Shown here: one piece after another, positions 12,497-23,669 of the stretch | Numbering within the stretch: position 1 is the first letter of the stretch | Layout: each line of letters opens with the position of its first letter | NCBI GenBank assembly: GCA_034766995.1 | Contig: CM068315.1 | Location: 42,903,818-42,967,817, forward strand | Direction of reading: 5' to 3' | Length of the DNA stretch: 64,000 nucleotides | Origin: Acanthacorydalis orientalis | Taxonomy: Eukaryota; Arthropoda; Insecta; Megaloptera; Corydalidae | The notes under the pieces: model-generated | The model's input: only the letters and a program-made list of their open reading frames with translations | Database searches by the model: none | Told to the model about the DNA's origin: nothing | Program-made: the position numbers and the translations under genes

Positions 12497-12650
12497 ACGA
12501 ATTAATTACTTTTTCATACCGCAAATAAAACGAAAATCTTTTTTGTAACTTTTTCTGTACCTCATTGTTTTGAGGATAATGGAATCGCTATCGAAATGCG
12601 CATAAGAAACAATCATAAACGATCGGTAATTGAATAGTTGAATATTTTAT
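12497..12650 (+). repeat. Dispersed repeat family, copy 5
   Basis: The clearest forward copy: TTTTGAGGATAATGGAATCG, then CTATCGAAATGCGCATAAGA. It lies just left of the second hAT element. Confidence 0.65.
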
Positions 12651-12715
12651 TTTGACTTTACGAATTGATTTCTGGTTCGTCTATCATGAATACATAGAGT
12701 GCATATTTTGTAGAG

Positions 12716-13517
12716 CAGTGGTGACAAACTCATATATGAACACGGGTTACCAAATTCAGTCGAAGAGAGTTTGCGGCCCGCAGACAAAAAGTCACAAAAA
12801 AAAAATTAGTGAGCGAAAAAAGGTCTTTTGTTTATATTCGAATATAACTTCATTCAAATTTTACATTTATTTTTTCTTTAATGAATTTAAAAAAATTAAA
12901 AAAAATACATTAATTTTAGGTATTATTCAAATGCTGTAACACCATTTTAAATTACAGAAATTAAAAGAATTAATATTTGTTATTTGAAACTGAGTATCTT
13001 TTGACAAACTATTTTATCAATTTCGGGTGTAATTTCTTGTGATAATGATATTTTTACTATAGATGTTAAATGTTGTCAATAAAAATTTGGAATACCAACT
13101 TATACTTTTACTATATTATACTTTTTATTATACTTTCCATTATACTTTTCTTTTAGCACCGTGTTGCACTGAATTTCAATCAATTCCATTTGGATGTTAT
13201 TTTTTGTTTCTTCGGTGTTAAAAGAAAACGGAGTACTAAATAGTAAAAAAATCATTTTCACATGCCATGAATCTTTCAAATCGGTTTTCAAATTCAAATA
13301 ATAATTGTTGATAATTTTTGAAAGTAGGAAAATGAAGTAAATCGGAATTGACCATAAAACGGTGTTCCTTACAATATTCTTCTATAACTTGCAATTTTTT
13401 AAAAATGTATTGTGTATTTTTTTAAATTCTATTTTATTATTTTAATAAAATCGACTTCAAGCTTTGAGTCGTGTGCCACATTCTAGAGTTTTGCGGGCCG
13501 GGTGTTTGACATTACTG
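12716..13517 (-). mobile_element. hAT element, copy 2 of the same family
   Basis: Starts CAGTGGTGACAAACTC and ends GTGTTTGACATTACTG, parallel in sequence to the copy at 7503 over most of its length. The minus-strand remnant MELIEIQCNTVLKEKYN (near 13190) corresponds to the other copy, but the dimerisation block is lost and extra sequence is present near 13200-13430. No matching 8-bp duplication was seen. Confidence 0.85.
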
Positions 13518-13920
13518 AGATTGAAATCTGTAGTTACTGGAACCTTTGCCGATCATTCCAGTCTGGCTCTTTTGATTTTGGTTTATTTCTAAATGTCAAG
13601 ATTAAAGAATGATCTTTGCATATAAAAGCCAGCTGAATATTGGGTGGCTGAAGTATGTGTGGCATATTGAAGGGAAAGTATATATTTTTTGATGATTTTC
13701 TTTAACGCATGATATTATAAATAGTGTGACAGAAACTGATTTAAAAAATTCTAATAAACATATCTGTAGATAAAACTTTCCTAGCGTCCTACGTATGTAT
13801 TATAGCTATATGAAATATCTAGCACCCCTGCGATCGCAGACTGCTTTAGCGCTGAGCGCACGCCCGTCTGATCGATGAGGCGGTGGTTAGTGGCAAACTG
13901 CGCCTGGGACTCCACCGCAT

Positions 13921-13954
13921 TCAGTCAGCTGCCGGCCGTTGATCGGTTTAGATA
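13921..13954 (+). promoter_or_regulatory. Candidate Inr + DPE core promoter
   Basis: TCAGTC at 13921-13926 matches the insect initiator TCAKTY. AGATA at 13950-13954 matches the DPE consensus RGWYV at exactly +28 to +32 when the A of the initiator is +1. The site lies in a GC-richer island (about 13805-13970; for example GCTGCCGGCCGTTGATCGG) standing out from its surroundings. It could drive a distant 5' exon of the RhoGEF gene 30.7 kb downstream or an unrelated transcript; nothing in the window decides this. Confidence 0.4.
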
Positions 13955-14236
13955 TATCAATTTTCTATTCGGCGTCTGAACAGTGAAGTTTTATTATTCA
14001 CCAACTGTGCATCACATTTTCTATTTTTTAAATATATATTCCGTAGTAATCTACGCTAATAAATTTTCTCGAAGTGCGTTCCAAAACAATAAAAGGCTGT
14101 GTACAATTTATCGATTCAGTTGATGAATTGAAATGAGAGCTTTAAAGTTGTTCGTCAAGTTTAATGTTTCTGCAGTAGAGGATAAAGCACACGACGGTCT
14201 AGTCAGTCTAATGTGTTTTTCGTATATGTCTTTTCT
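13923..14236 (+). other. Possible first exon downstream of the Inr-DPE site
   Basis: From the predicted start site to a strong donor (TCT|GTAAGTG at 14237). An ATG at 14133 opens 35 codons (starting MRALKLFVKFNVSAVEDKAH) that stay open until the TAA made by the donor itself. That would leave the exon in phase 2, whereas the first recognised RhoGEF exon needs phase 1. A direct join would therefore need another exon or the weak donor after CACGACG, which gives phase 1. Coding status is unproven. Confidence 0.25.
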
Positions 14237-14237
14237 G

Positions 14238-14275
14238 TAAGTGTGTGTGTGTGTGTGTGTATGTTTCTGTGTAGG
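14238..14275. repeat. (GT)n tract
   Basis: GTGT tract directly after the candidate donor at 14237, interrupted by ATGTTTCTGTGTAG. Confidence 0.9.
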
Positions 14276-14567
14276 TGTGTTTTTTTTTTAGCACAATTAA
14301 GTATTATTTATACGCACACATTAACTGTTTTTCGTTTCCATATCAACTTATAATATCGATGATAGACAGATCGATAATAAGTGCGATTTTCATTTTATTT
14401 AATTTTTATGTGCATGTCTGGTGAGGATTTTTTTACAAAACAAATCTGAGATTTTGATATTGACATTCATCTGCAGTGGGAAGTTAGTTAGTTATATTTT
14501 ACACCCCAGGTGGGTTTTATTTGTTCGCGTGTTTAATTTCATTTCAGTCTATTAATAACTGATGGAG

Positions 14568-14569
<2 letters not shown>

Positions 14570-14601
<32 letters not shown>
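14570..14601. repeat. (AT)n array
   Basis: About 32 bp, one of the shortest pure arrays here. Confidence 0.95.
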
Positions 14602-14605
<4 letters not shown>

Positions 14606-15080
14606 AAAATTATTCGTAGTTTATATTAAATATGTTGTTTATTTTTAGTTCGTAGAATATTCGTTCCAAAAGGGAATAAATCTCAGTGATTTTTTTTGTA
14701 ATTAAATCGTGTTTCGGTTAACAAAATATTTATTTTTGGCTGTACTTTTAATTTTTATGTTATTTTAAGTAATATATATATATATTTATTTATTTGTGAA
14801 TAACTCAAAGGTCAAATATAAGTGTGCATTAAATTTTTCGTAGAAATTCGAACGTTTTAGTAAACGTTATAAATATAGTTTTTATGTTCTATATGTTTAA
14901 ATGTCATTTATTAGGAATTTTACTAAATAATCACTTTGTCATTTTGATATCTGCGAAATTATTTATACATTAGTTCTTTTGTTTTAAAAAATGAAATAAT
15001 TTTATTGAAAATGTACTTACTTTCGATTTACTTCTGAAACATCAATCTTTCTCTCCTACACACACGCAGCACACCTGTGT

Positions 15081-15109
15081 ATATGTGTGTGTGTGTGTGT
15101 TTTGTATAT

Positions 15110-15159
<50 letters not shown>
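15081..15159. repeat. (GT)n then (AT)n compound array
   Basis: GTGT at 15085-15100, a TACATACA bridge, then AT to 15159. Confidence 0.95.
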
Positions 15160-15162
<3 letters not shown>

Positions 15163-15556
15163 TTTTGATTTTTTGATTTAAGATTTTTGAAAAACAATAC
15201 CAAGTAATTGAAAAATTCACAACCTATTACAATTTTAAAATTATTGAAGATATAAAACAGATTCATTTATGTTTAAAAAAAAATAAGTAAATTATATAAT
15301 AATTAATAAATAAGGATAATACAAATGAAACAAAATTGAACATATTTCAGTTATTTTTTTAATCAGTTTAATATTTTCTTATCATCTGATTACTTTTAAT
15401 TTAATAGTGTTGAAAGTAGAACCATTAGAAGTTATTGTCGATTTCAATTAAATTTCGTATGTACTTGTAATTGTGAATTTTTGCAGAAATTATATGTGAT
15501 TAGAAAAGAAAGTACGAATAGAGAACGACAGATAACGAAACGCCTTTTTAATATAT

Positions 15557-15879
15557 TAGTGGTTCTTAACGACAGCGGCACCGCCCGCTTGGGGATGAAC
15601 TAAAAACAACTTAAGGGGCTTTTAGATCTATGATACTGTTTACGAAGATGCTATTGTCATCAAATAGACACTGTTGTTATGTAATGGATGGAAATTTCTA
15701 CTTAAAAAATTTAGAACGAAAAAAAGTACAAAGGTCTCATTAAATTTATTAGTTTAAAACAGGAATACTTAATAAAAAAGTACTAGTCATTTATAAAATT
15801 CTTTGCACGTAATAAATACATCTAGCCATTGCAGCAATAGTAGTTTGTAGGAATCAATGTCGTTTCTACACACACACAC

Positions 15880-15931
<52 letters not shown>

Positions 15932-16123
15932 TTATATTTATATATAATATTTCTTAATATTTGTTCTTTATTAGAAAACTGTAGGTGTTTTCAAAATATA
16001 GACATGGATTAAATGAGAAAACACGGTCCTGATTAAATTAACTTCAAGTGAAATAAAAGGGTAGTGTAAAATATTTGTTATACAAAAGAACTGGTTGATA
16101 TACACTAAGGTTGAGAATCACTG
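15557..16123. mobile_element. Short hAT-like nonautonomous element
   Basis: Left end TAGTGGTTCTTAACG and reversed right end CAGTGATTCTCAACC are inverted versions of the widespread hAT end CAGNGGTTCTCAACC. About 570 bp, no coding capacity, contains an AT array. A clear 8-bp duplication was not found. Confidence 0.6.
15868..15927. repeat. (AC)n then (AT)n array inside the hAT-like element
   Basis: ACACACACACGTG followed by about 45 bp of AT. It lies inside the element at 15557-16123. Confidence 0.95.
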
Positions 16124-16132
16124 ATATAGCCT

Positions 16133-16134
<2 letters not shown>

Positions 16135-16202
<68 letters not shown>
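16135..16202. repeat. (AT)n array
   Basis: About 68 bp uninterrupted, starting 12 bp after the hAT-like right end. Confidence 0.95.
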
Positions 16203-16205
<3 letters not shown>

Positions 16206-16673
16206 AAATAATAGATAATGTTGTTTATTGAGAAAAAATGAAATAAAATTATATTAACAATAATTGAAGTTCTTATTTGGAATCTGTTCGTTTTTTAGCA
16301 AAGATGAAATATATTTTTTAATCGATTTTGTTTGATGTATATGTTAGTCATTAATATATGTTATGTAAAAACCGAATTTTCAGCGTTACCAGTTTACTGG
16401 TTTTGTAGTGAGTATTTTTAGTAAAATGTAAATATTTATTTAAAAACTCTTATCTCATTGTGCAAGGATTGTATATGATTGTTTTTTTTTTTTATTACGA
16501 TACACTTAATTTTTCATAACGACTTAGTTTACTTTTTGACACTATTTCGGTGTAATTGATAACATTTAATTTGTATTTTTTATGTTTTAAAAAAACTTAT
16601 TTTTAAGACATGACTATGATTTTTTCAAAAAACAAAAGAGTAGAAAATCACTCCACCTTTTCTTGATGATTAC

Positions 16674-16676
<3 letters not shown>

Positions 16677-16722
<46 letters not shown>
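16677..16722. repeat. (AT)n array
   Basis: About 46 bp uninterrupted. Confidence 0.95.
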
Positions 16723-16726
<4 letters not shown>

Positions 16727-16872
16727 AACTATGAATATTGTGTATGATTATCTTTATGTGTTAATATTTGCTTTTTATGTTTTAATCGAATTTTTGTACG
16801 AGTGGTTGTAGTTGAGTAATTTGTTTCATTGCGCTTTTTGTATTCATACATATATGTTATAGATGTTGTGGA

Positions 16873-16874
<2 letters not shown>

Positions 16875-16919
<45 letters not shown>

Positions 16920-16952
16920 TACATACACACACACACATACACATACATACAT
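16875..16952. repeat. (AT)n then ACAT/AC array
   Basis: AT to 16912, then CATATATACATACACACACA and CATACATACATG. Confidence 0.95.
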
Positions 16953-17264
16953 GTCTATTATTAGTACTTATACGATTTTCTAGTTTTCAATGGAAAAAGT
17001 CATTTAAACTCTAATAAATATTTATGTTTTTATAATAATACCTTGAAAGAATTTTGGAGAAATCTGGTGATAAATATTAAAATAACTTTTTCATCCTGTA
17101 TCCTTTTCCATACAAAACAGGAATTTATTCAAAAATGTTTATGACTATAATATTTTATTTACTTAGAATAATATGTTTTTTTTTGATTTGGTCAAGTTTT
17201 TTTGGGATTTATACGAGTATATTGTGTATGTAATAATACTGTTAATGTATCTTCTTACCTGCGA

Positions 17265-17268
<4 letters not shown>

Positions 17269-17318
<50 letters not shown>
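17269..17318. repeat. (AT)n array
   Basis: About 50 bp, followed by GCACACAGGCATACACAC. Confidence 0.95.
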
Positions 17319-17326
<8 letters not shown>

Positions 17327-17617
17327 GCATACACACACAAATTATATTAATAGTCTTTTACGTTGACTTTTGATTATATTAATACACTTTTTCCTAAGAG
17401 AGAATAATTATTAAATTTTTTTAGCAAGCTATATATGCACATCGTTTCTTCCAAAATTTGAATATGCATATGTGTTTAAAAAGGAAAAGATAATTCAGCA
17501 TTTTTTAAATTTGTAAATTTTTGTAAATTTATTTATGGATATTATATACTTGTAAGTTAAACCTGATGAAAAAGGTACTTTTCGAATATGAACTTCCGTC
17601 ATTTGTATTGTTTACTA

Positions 17618-17637
17618 AAGAGAGAGAGAGAGAGAGA
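17618..17637. repeat. (AG)n tract
   Basis: Short pure AG run; one of two purine-pyrimidine tracts in the window. Confidence 0.95.
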
Positions 17638-17639
17638 TT

Positions 17640-18490
17640 ATCGTACAAATTTAATGCGTTTAGATACGTTTAGTGTTCTAAAATAATTGAATTACAAAAA
17701 TAATGTGCGTAATGTATACAACTAACAGACATTGACTGACAGAAATAAATTTGTGTGTGTGATTCGATGTTATAAAGTCTGTATACATTAAATAGGTGAC
17801 CTAAAAACCATTCATTTGATTTCTGTGAAAAACAATTCATTAAGTTGTTCCAAATAAATAAAATATCACCTTATTTATCCAAAATGAAATCAACGCATGT
17901 TATTAATTGGATTTCGTGGAAAACGAGCAGAAATGAATATTTTTTTTTTAATTCATACATGTACAAATATTTTTATACGTGAAATGTTATTTTCGTTGAA
18001 TAACGTCTGTGTTTTTCTTATCGGTTCGATGCCATTGAATCACTCATGGAGTATTCTGCTATAACTATGTTTGACTCTCGAGTTATCTTTAAATAGTTTG
18101 GTGTATGTTGATGCTACTTTTATTTTTTTTAAGTACATTTTTAATATTATTCGAATTTCATTTTAATATCAAGTTATTTCGTTTAGAAAAATATATTCCT
18201 TATTTCTTCAATCAGAGTAAAATATATTACACTCAAGAATTTCAATTTAATATTCATAGGTGTACCTCTTGAGTCCATCAAGTTAATTTTTCATAGTTGC
18301 AGTTACTGGATGTGACAAATATCGATTTAGTACTGTATACACGTTATATTCAACTTTAGTTCATTAAGAAATTGTATTTTAATTTTGTTTAAAACTTTAG
18401 TTAAGCTTTTTTATCATGATGGTCAGTGCAACTCATCTTTAATCGTTCATTTAAATACAATAGGAGGATTAATTATTTTTATTTATTATT
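17640..18490. other. Unassigned AT-rich DNA
   Basis: Nothing recognised up to the piggyBac-type MITE. Confidence 0.6.
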
Positions 18491-18497
18491 GTATTTT

Positions 18498-18820
18498 TTA
18501 ACAGTTTGAGTGCCAGCGATCATTACAAAAATCTTACTGAATAGTGCCACTCGGCATGATAGCACTTGTTTAGTATGATTTCGAAAACTGGCAAGCAGCG
18601 CGGTCGCGCTCCTTTAACTCAATGTCGAAAAATGCCCTGCAACACGATAGTGTATGATCTCGACAAATGCCAATCGGCGCTATCGCGCTTCTGTACGTAC
18701 GAGGCGCTACAACAGAATCCGATCAGACCATCAATTGAGCATCGCGGACTCGATCTAGTTGCACTTTTCGGTATAACTTATGACCAGCGCGATTGCGCTG
18801 CGTGACATTAAAATGGTTAA
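18498..18820. mobile_element. piggyBac-type MITE with 44-bp tandem repeats
   Basis: TTAA at both borders; ends TTAACAGTTTGAGTGCCA and, reversed, TTAACCATTTTAATGTCA match imperfectly. Internally, units beginning TGCC or TGGC at 18545, 18589 and 18633 repeat every 44 bp, then one of 35 bp (18668). Each carries a short palindrome such as GCGCGGTCGCGC or GGCGCTATCGCGC. This explains the GC-rich island; the open frame across it is not a gene. Confidence 0.65.
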
Positions 18821-19014
18821 AAAAATTTCCAATTTAAAGGCATGAAATAGCATGAAGTAAAAACCTATTATTTTTATTCCTGGAAAAATGTATAGATATT
18901 TAAAATCGTTAAAAAAAATTAGAATATTTCAAAGAGAAATTCATTATTAAGAGGATGTATGTTTATTGTTTATCTTATGTTACTTTTTTCTCCATTTCTT
19001 ATCTCTTTCTCTCT

Positions 19015-19017
<3 letters not shown>

Positions 19018-19075
<58 letters not shown>

Positions 19076-19090
19076 TACATACACATACAC
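19018..19090. repeat. (AT)n then (AC)/(CATA) array
   Basis: AT to about 19065, then ACACACACATACATACAC. Confidence 0.95.
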
Positions 19091-19199
19091 AGCCTCTTGC
19101 CGACAAGTGTGTATTTAAAAAAGACTTATTTTTTCAAATGGAATTTTCAAGTTTGTAACAAATTCCTTAAAATTTCCATTATTAAAGTTTCACAAAATT

Positions 19200-20430
19200 A
19201 TCAGTTATGACGTATAAAGTATCGTATGAATTAAAAAAAATATTATTTGTATTATCATTAATGGACATTTTCTTATCCTGAGTGTGTATTTTATCAAATA
19301 TTGTCTAGGTTATTCGAAGCAGAAAAAAAAATTCAGTTATATATTTATTAAATAGAAAAAAAATCTCGAAAATCTTTCACATAAATGTAAACAGTTTCTT
19401 TTTTCAATTCATTGATCGTTGAAAAAATTTCAAAATGTATTTATTTACTAGCCAGTCGATGGAACGTTTCTCGGATCGATTGAAATAAAAACGAATGTTA
19501 TTCATTATTAGAATTGTATTATAATTAGATTGTAAAGAATGTACGATATTATTTATTGAAATCGTAATGGAACGTATTTGTAAGTGTAATCAATTCTGAA
19601 ACATTTAAATAAACACTACGTGTGTTTTTAAATATTTGATTAAACTGAAATACGAGTACGTTTTTTTTTCAATATTTTCTGTTTATTTTTACGGTTGTTT
19701 TCCCTGTTTGATATTTAAAATGTATTTTATTGTTTTTATGATTAATTAATATTACTCCAGGTATTATTTCGAGAAATTTATGGATCTCTAGAATATATGA
19801 ATTTTTAAATAAAAATAACAAGAGTATAAAAATGGTGGACAATTTTCACTGTTACATATATATTTTTATTTGAAAACAAATGATTGAAGTGAATAATTTA
19901 ATATTTGAATGGCAAATTCGTTGTTCGATTTTATAATAAAATGAAAAAATAAACAATACTTATTCAGTTTTTAATTAGAGGAAAAATGAGTAGAAATATA
20001 TATATTTTTTTGTTTTCAAGGAAGAATTGAATATCATTGAAATTATCGATTAGTGAACAAATTCGAATCGATACTTGCAGTAATTGATTTATTATAAAGT
20101 TCTAAAGTTTTTTTTTTACAACGTATTAGTAAGTGTATTTATTAAAATAGTTCAAATATTTATTCGGATAATATTTTTTCAGATTAATCTAAAAAACATT
20201 TGATTTGAAACAAAAACTTATTGACAACGTAACTTATTAAATTTTACATTTTGTGAAGTCTGTTGATATGTGCTTTATATCTGATTTATTCAACAATATG
20301 CAAGAACTACTGTTACTTCTTATCAATATATTTTCTATGTCTGATTTTATGAAACTGTTGAAAATAATGAGCCATTAAATAAGCTAATGAAAAAAAGGTA
20401 AAATTCACTTTGCCACTTTTTTTAAACAAT
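19200..20430. other. Unassigned AT-rich DNA
   Basis: Nothing recognised; very AT-rich. Confidence 0.6.
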
Positions 20431-20439
20431 TAATTAATA

Positions 20440-20971
20440 TTATGTTGGTAGAAAAATAAATGCGTTTTTTTTGTTCTGAATTCTAACCTCATTTTTTCAA
20501 TGGAAGTGTCTTTTCATTGTATTCATGTTAATATCATTTTAAAGTGAAATTTTTGGTCTGTATTTTGGTAACATCGATTTTGGCTTTTTTTTTAATCAGT
20601 TTTGCTTCAAATTATGCTATTGAATTAAACATGGAAAAGAAGCAAATAAGTATTTTTTTGTGAGTTCAAAACAGATGGTAAAGTAGCAGAAATTATTCGT
20701 GAACTAAACGATGCTTTTGGTGTGGGTACACTGTCAAGGAACGTACGGTGAAGTAGTGGTTCCAAAAAATTCGTGTTGGGGACGAGAGCCTTGAAGATGA
20801 AAAATATCACGGGTATTCTTTAGTTCATAACGACCAACAGAACTGTTGAATGACTTAGGCGTTAGTCATTCAACAGTTCTGGATCATTTAAAACAGCCAG
20901 GATAATCAAAATCCTTGACAAATGGGTACCACACGAACTATCTAAACCGCAATTATTTTTTACCAACTCAA
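20440..20971 (+). mobile_element. Mariner deletion derivative, copy 2 (different junction)
   Basis: Same family and TA-flanked ends (TTATGTTGG...CCAACTCAA). It retains more of the transposase before the deletion (ILDKWVPHEL is readable) and then joins directly to AAACCGCAATT of the right end, so its internal deletion differs from the other three copies. It also contains a perfect 17-bp inverted repeat at 20839-20880. Confidence 0.85.
20839..20880. repeat. Perfect 17-bp inverted repeat with 8-bp loop
   Basis: AGAACTGTTGAATGACT at 20839-20855 and its exact reverse complement at 20864-20880. The right arm is the normal mariner sequence at this place; the left arm replaces the sequence seen in copies 1 and 3, as expected from a template switch. 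Confidence 0.9.
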
Positions 20972-21084
20972 TAGAATATTTTATACTTTCAAAACATTGT
21001 TTTCCATCACAATTTAGTTGTACAACTATGGATAAATTCGATTTCGTAAATTAATTTTTCACTTATCCCACAAAGCATAAAATG

Positions 21085-21245
21085 TTTTTCAATAGAAATG
21101 TTCAATAATTGATTTTTGATCATTTCTAATAGACTTTCAGAAATGTTTAATAATCGTTTATTGAATATTTTTGATTAGTTTTTTTTACGAATCTTGCGGT
21201 AATAGAAAAACGATTTGTAACAGTGCCGAAACTGTATTGGGAAAA
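21085..21245 (-). repeat. Dispersed repeat family, copy 6
   Basis: Two GAAATGTTcAATAATtG blocks in tandem (21101, 21142) followed by a tail ending GTGCCGAAACTGTATTGGG. Confidence 0.55.
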
Positions 21246-21481
21246 ATGTGTATTTCATGAAAAAAGAATATATACAAGGTTGGCTCCAAATAAGAAATCG
21301 AAGAATTGTTGATTATCGAAATAAGGTATTTTATAAATAGGTTGAATAAACAAAAAAAATCATTAAAGATATCTTTATGTCGAAAAAGAGGAAAGAATTA
21401 CGATTGTTTAATCAAAGTTTATTTTAGTTAATAGCCATTGTGTTTACTTATAGTTCTTGTATTAGTAAATTATTATTGTTT

Positions 21482-21483
<2 letters not shown>

Positions 21484-21557
<74 letters not shown>

Positions 21558-21571
21558 CGTGTGTGTGTGTT
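21484..21571. repeat. (AT)n then (GT)n array
   Basis: AT for about 59 bp, then GT with one GC interruption to 21571. Confidence 0.95.
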
Positions 21572-21579
21572 TGTTTAAT

Positions 21580-22860
21580 AAATGTTTATATTTAATTTAC
21601 GATCGATTGTTATTTGTGCAAATAAAATTTATTACCTTCATAGATAAAATTTTGTATCACTTTAATTGAAAACTAGTTCTTTTATCAAAACCTGTAATAA
21701 TTTACATTTCAATATTAGATAAAACACCGTTTTTTTTATTATCGACATTTACTTATCTACTTGTAAAATGATAATGCCATTTTCTTATAGAAAAATACAT
21801 GTAATTATAACTTAGATAGAGTACATTACAATTAATAACGATATAAATATAACTTAAACGTCATTGGAATTATCAAAACTCTTTCCACATTCCAATTATT
21901 CTTTCACTTAATAGCGTATAATGAATATCACGTGTTGTCTTTATACATTTTTAGCTTACATATTGATAAATGTTTCACATGATACAAAAATAATATTTGC
22001 ATAAATATGTCGCAAGATATTTCATCTATTGTTCGTTTTCAGAACTTCTGAATTTTGTACATGCATTTTAATAATATGAGACAACGAAACTTGTGTAATA
22101 GTAAAAGTATGTTAGTTAAACGTATATTTTAAATGTCATAAATATATTTCATTTTATGTGCAAGATATAGTCTTTTTCTGTGTAGTTCTGTATATTTTCC
22201 ATTTCACATGTAGATGATTTATATTTTTTAATGATGCAAGGTGCAGTTTTTAAAATATAAAAAGAAATAGTTTTGAAATCGATAGTCGATTTCAATTTAT
22301 AGTTAATCTCAGAAGAAGGTATTCTGACTCTGTTGACCAAGTTTAGGATGCTAAAAAATAAAAATACAATTTTAAAGGAGATACTCTAAACGTTTTCTTT
22401 TTTATTTCATCTCAATATCTCAACCAATTAAAGAATTAAAAGCTCTTGTGTAAAACTTTTCTGTCGTCCTTACATTGTACATGCTAGATTAGTTAGGAAC
22501 TTTAAGTTGTTAAAAAAAGTATTTAAATTGAAGCTGTTTACTCTTGTGTACTTTCAAAAAACAGTTAAGGACTTTGTCAGTTTTTTTTTAATTGTTAGGG
22601 GTTGCAATTAGTATAGTACAGCATTATGTGCTCCTTGAACAATTCCCGAATGCAGAACTGGGTAGAACATTGTTGAAAGTTTTAATTGAAGTATTTTTGA
22701 TATTCTGTTATATTTATATATTACTTATTACATTTATCGACACAACATTACACACTAATCGTTATATAAAAGTACATATACAAAGAAAACAATATGTTGG
22801 TAACAACAAAAAATTAGGCTTGAGACATGGTTTTTGCTCTTAAATCCGTTTCTTCATTTT
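21580..22860. other. Unassigned AT-rich DNA
   Basis: Nothing recognised; frames of 60-80 codons here have no coding character. Confidence 0.6.
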
Positions 22861-22871
22861 TAGGTATTGAT

Positions 22872-22873
<2 letters not shown>

Positions 22874-22925
<52 letters not shown>

Positions 22926-22934
22926 GTGTGTGTA
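22874..22934. repeat. (AT)n array
   Basis: About 50 bp, then CTGTGTGTGT. Confidence 0.95.
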
Positions 22935-23514
22935 CTGTTTTATATATAGTTTGGATTTTATCCGTCTTTTCCACATTTAAAATTGTCACAGTACTAATCA
23001 GTTGTATTTTTTTTTTATTTCGTCACTGTCTTTCATTTCTTTTTCTTGACAGTGGGACAGTAAGATGCTGAACACTTTCTGTTATCCCGCATAATACATA
23101 ACTTTTTTCGTTTTACCCGTTACTTTGTTTTCCTATCCAATCATGCAAAATCTCAAAGTATCTAAAGCTCTTTATTTCTCGTCTACCGTCATAATATATC
23201 ACGCTCTGTCCATAAATTTTATGTAAGTTTACATAAAAAATTAGTGATTCTTTCTTGCTAATAACTTAGAATGTTTTTTTTTCTAATGAAATTGCATTTA
23301 TTTTTTTTAATTATATTTTTAATACTAATATAAGTTCTGGGTCAAAATAATATCATTTTGTTCAATTTGAGCTCTTTATCTGTAAATCAACAATATCTTT
23401 TTTCCTTTTTTATTTCAGGTTTAAGACCGTTGGGCGGTGATGACGTTAGTTGTCGACGCGCTCTTAAACCCCAAATAACCTTTAAGACAATGATATTATC
23501 CGTAGTTCGATATT

Positions 23515-23564
23515 TCAATCTAAATCCTACTTGATATATCAATTTAAATCCTACTTGATATTTA
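23515..23564. repeat. Short tandem duplication, 24-bp unit
   Basis: Two adjacent units ending AAATCCTACTTGATAT differ by one base near their start. Confidence 0.85.
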
Positions 23565-23606
23565 GTGATTATCTTTTCCTTCTTTATCTACTTAATTCTC
23601 TCTATA

Positions 23607-23609
<3 letters not shown>

Positions 23610-23663
<54 letters not shown>
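23610..23663. repeat. (AT)n array
   Basis: About 54 bp after CTCTCTATAAA. Confidence 0.95.
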
Positions 23664-23668
<5 letters not shown>

Positions 23669-23669
23669 T

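Noticed and set aside
12540..12600. Hammerhead ribozyme in the dispersed repeat box
   Set aside because: TGAGGATnATGG...CGAAA resembles the order of the core, but CTGATGA is absent and no proper stem I or III was seen in any copy.
15549..16131. 8-bp target duplication around the third hAT-like element
   Set aside because: TAATATAT and ATATAGCC do not match; the element is supported by its ends only.
18566..18805. Open frame of 79 codons in GC-rich DNA
   Set aside because: It spans 44-bp tandem units of a TTAA-flanked MITE, and both borders of the GC-rich block are explained by the element.
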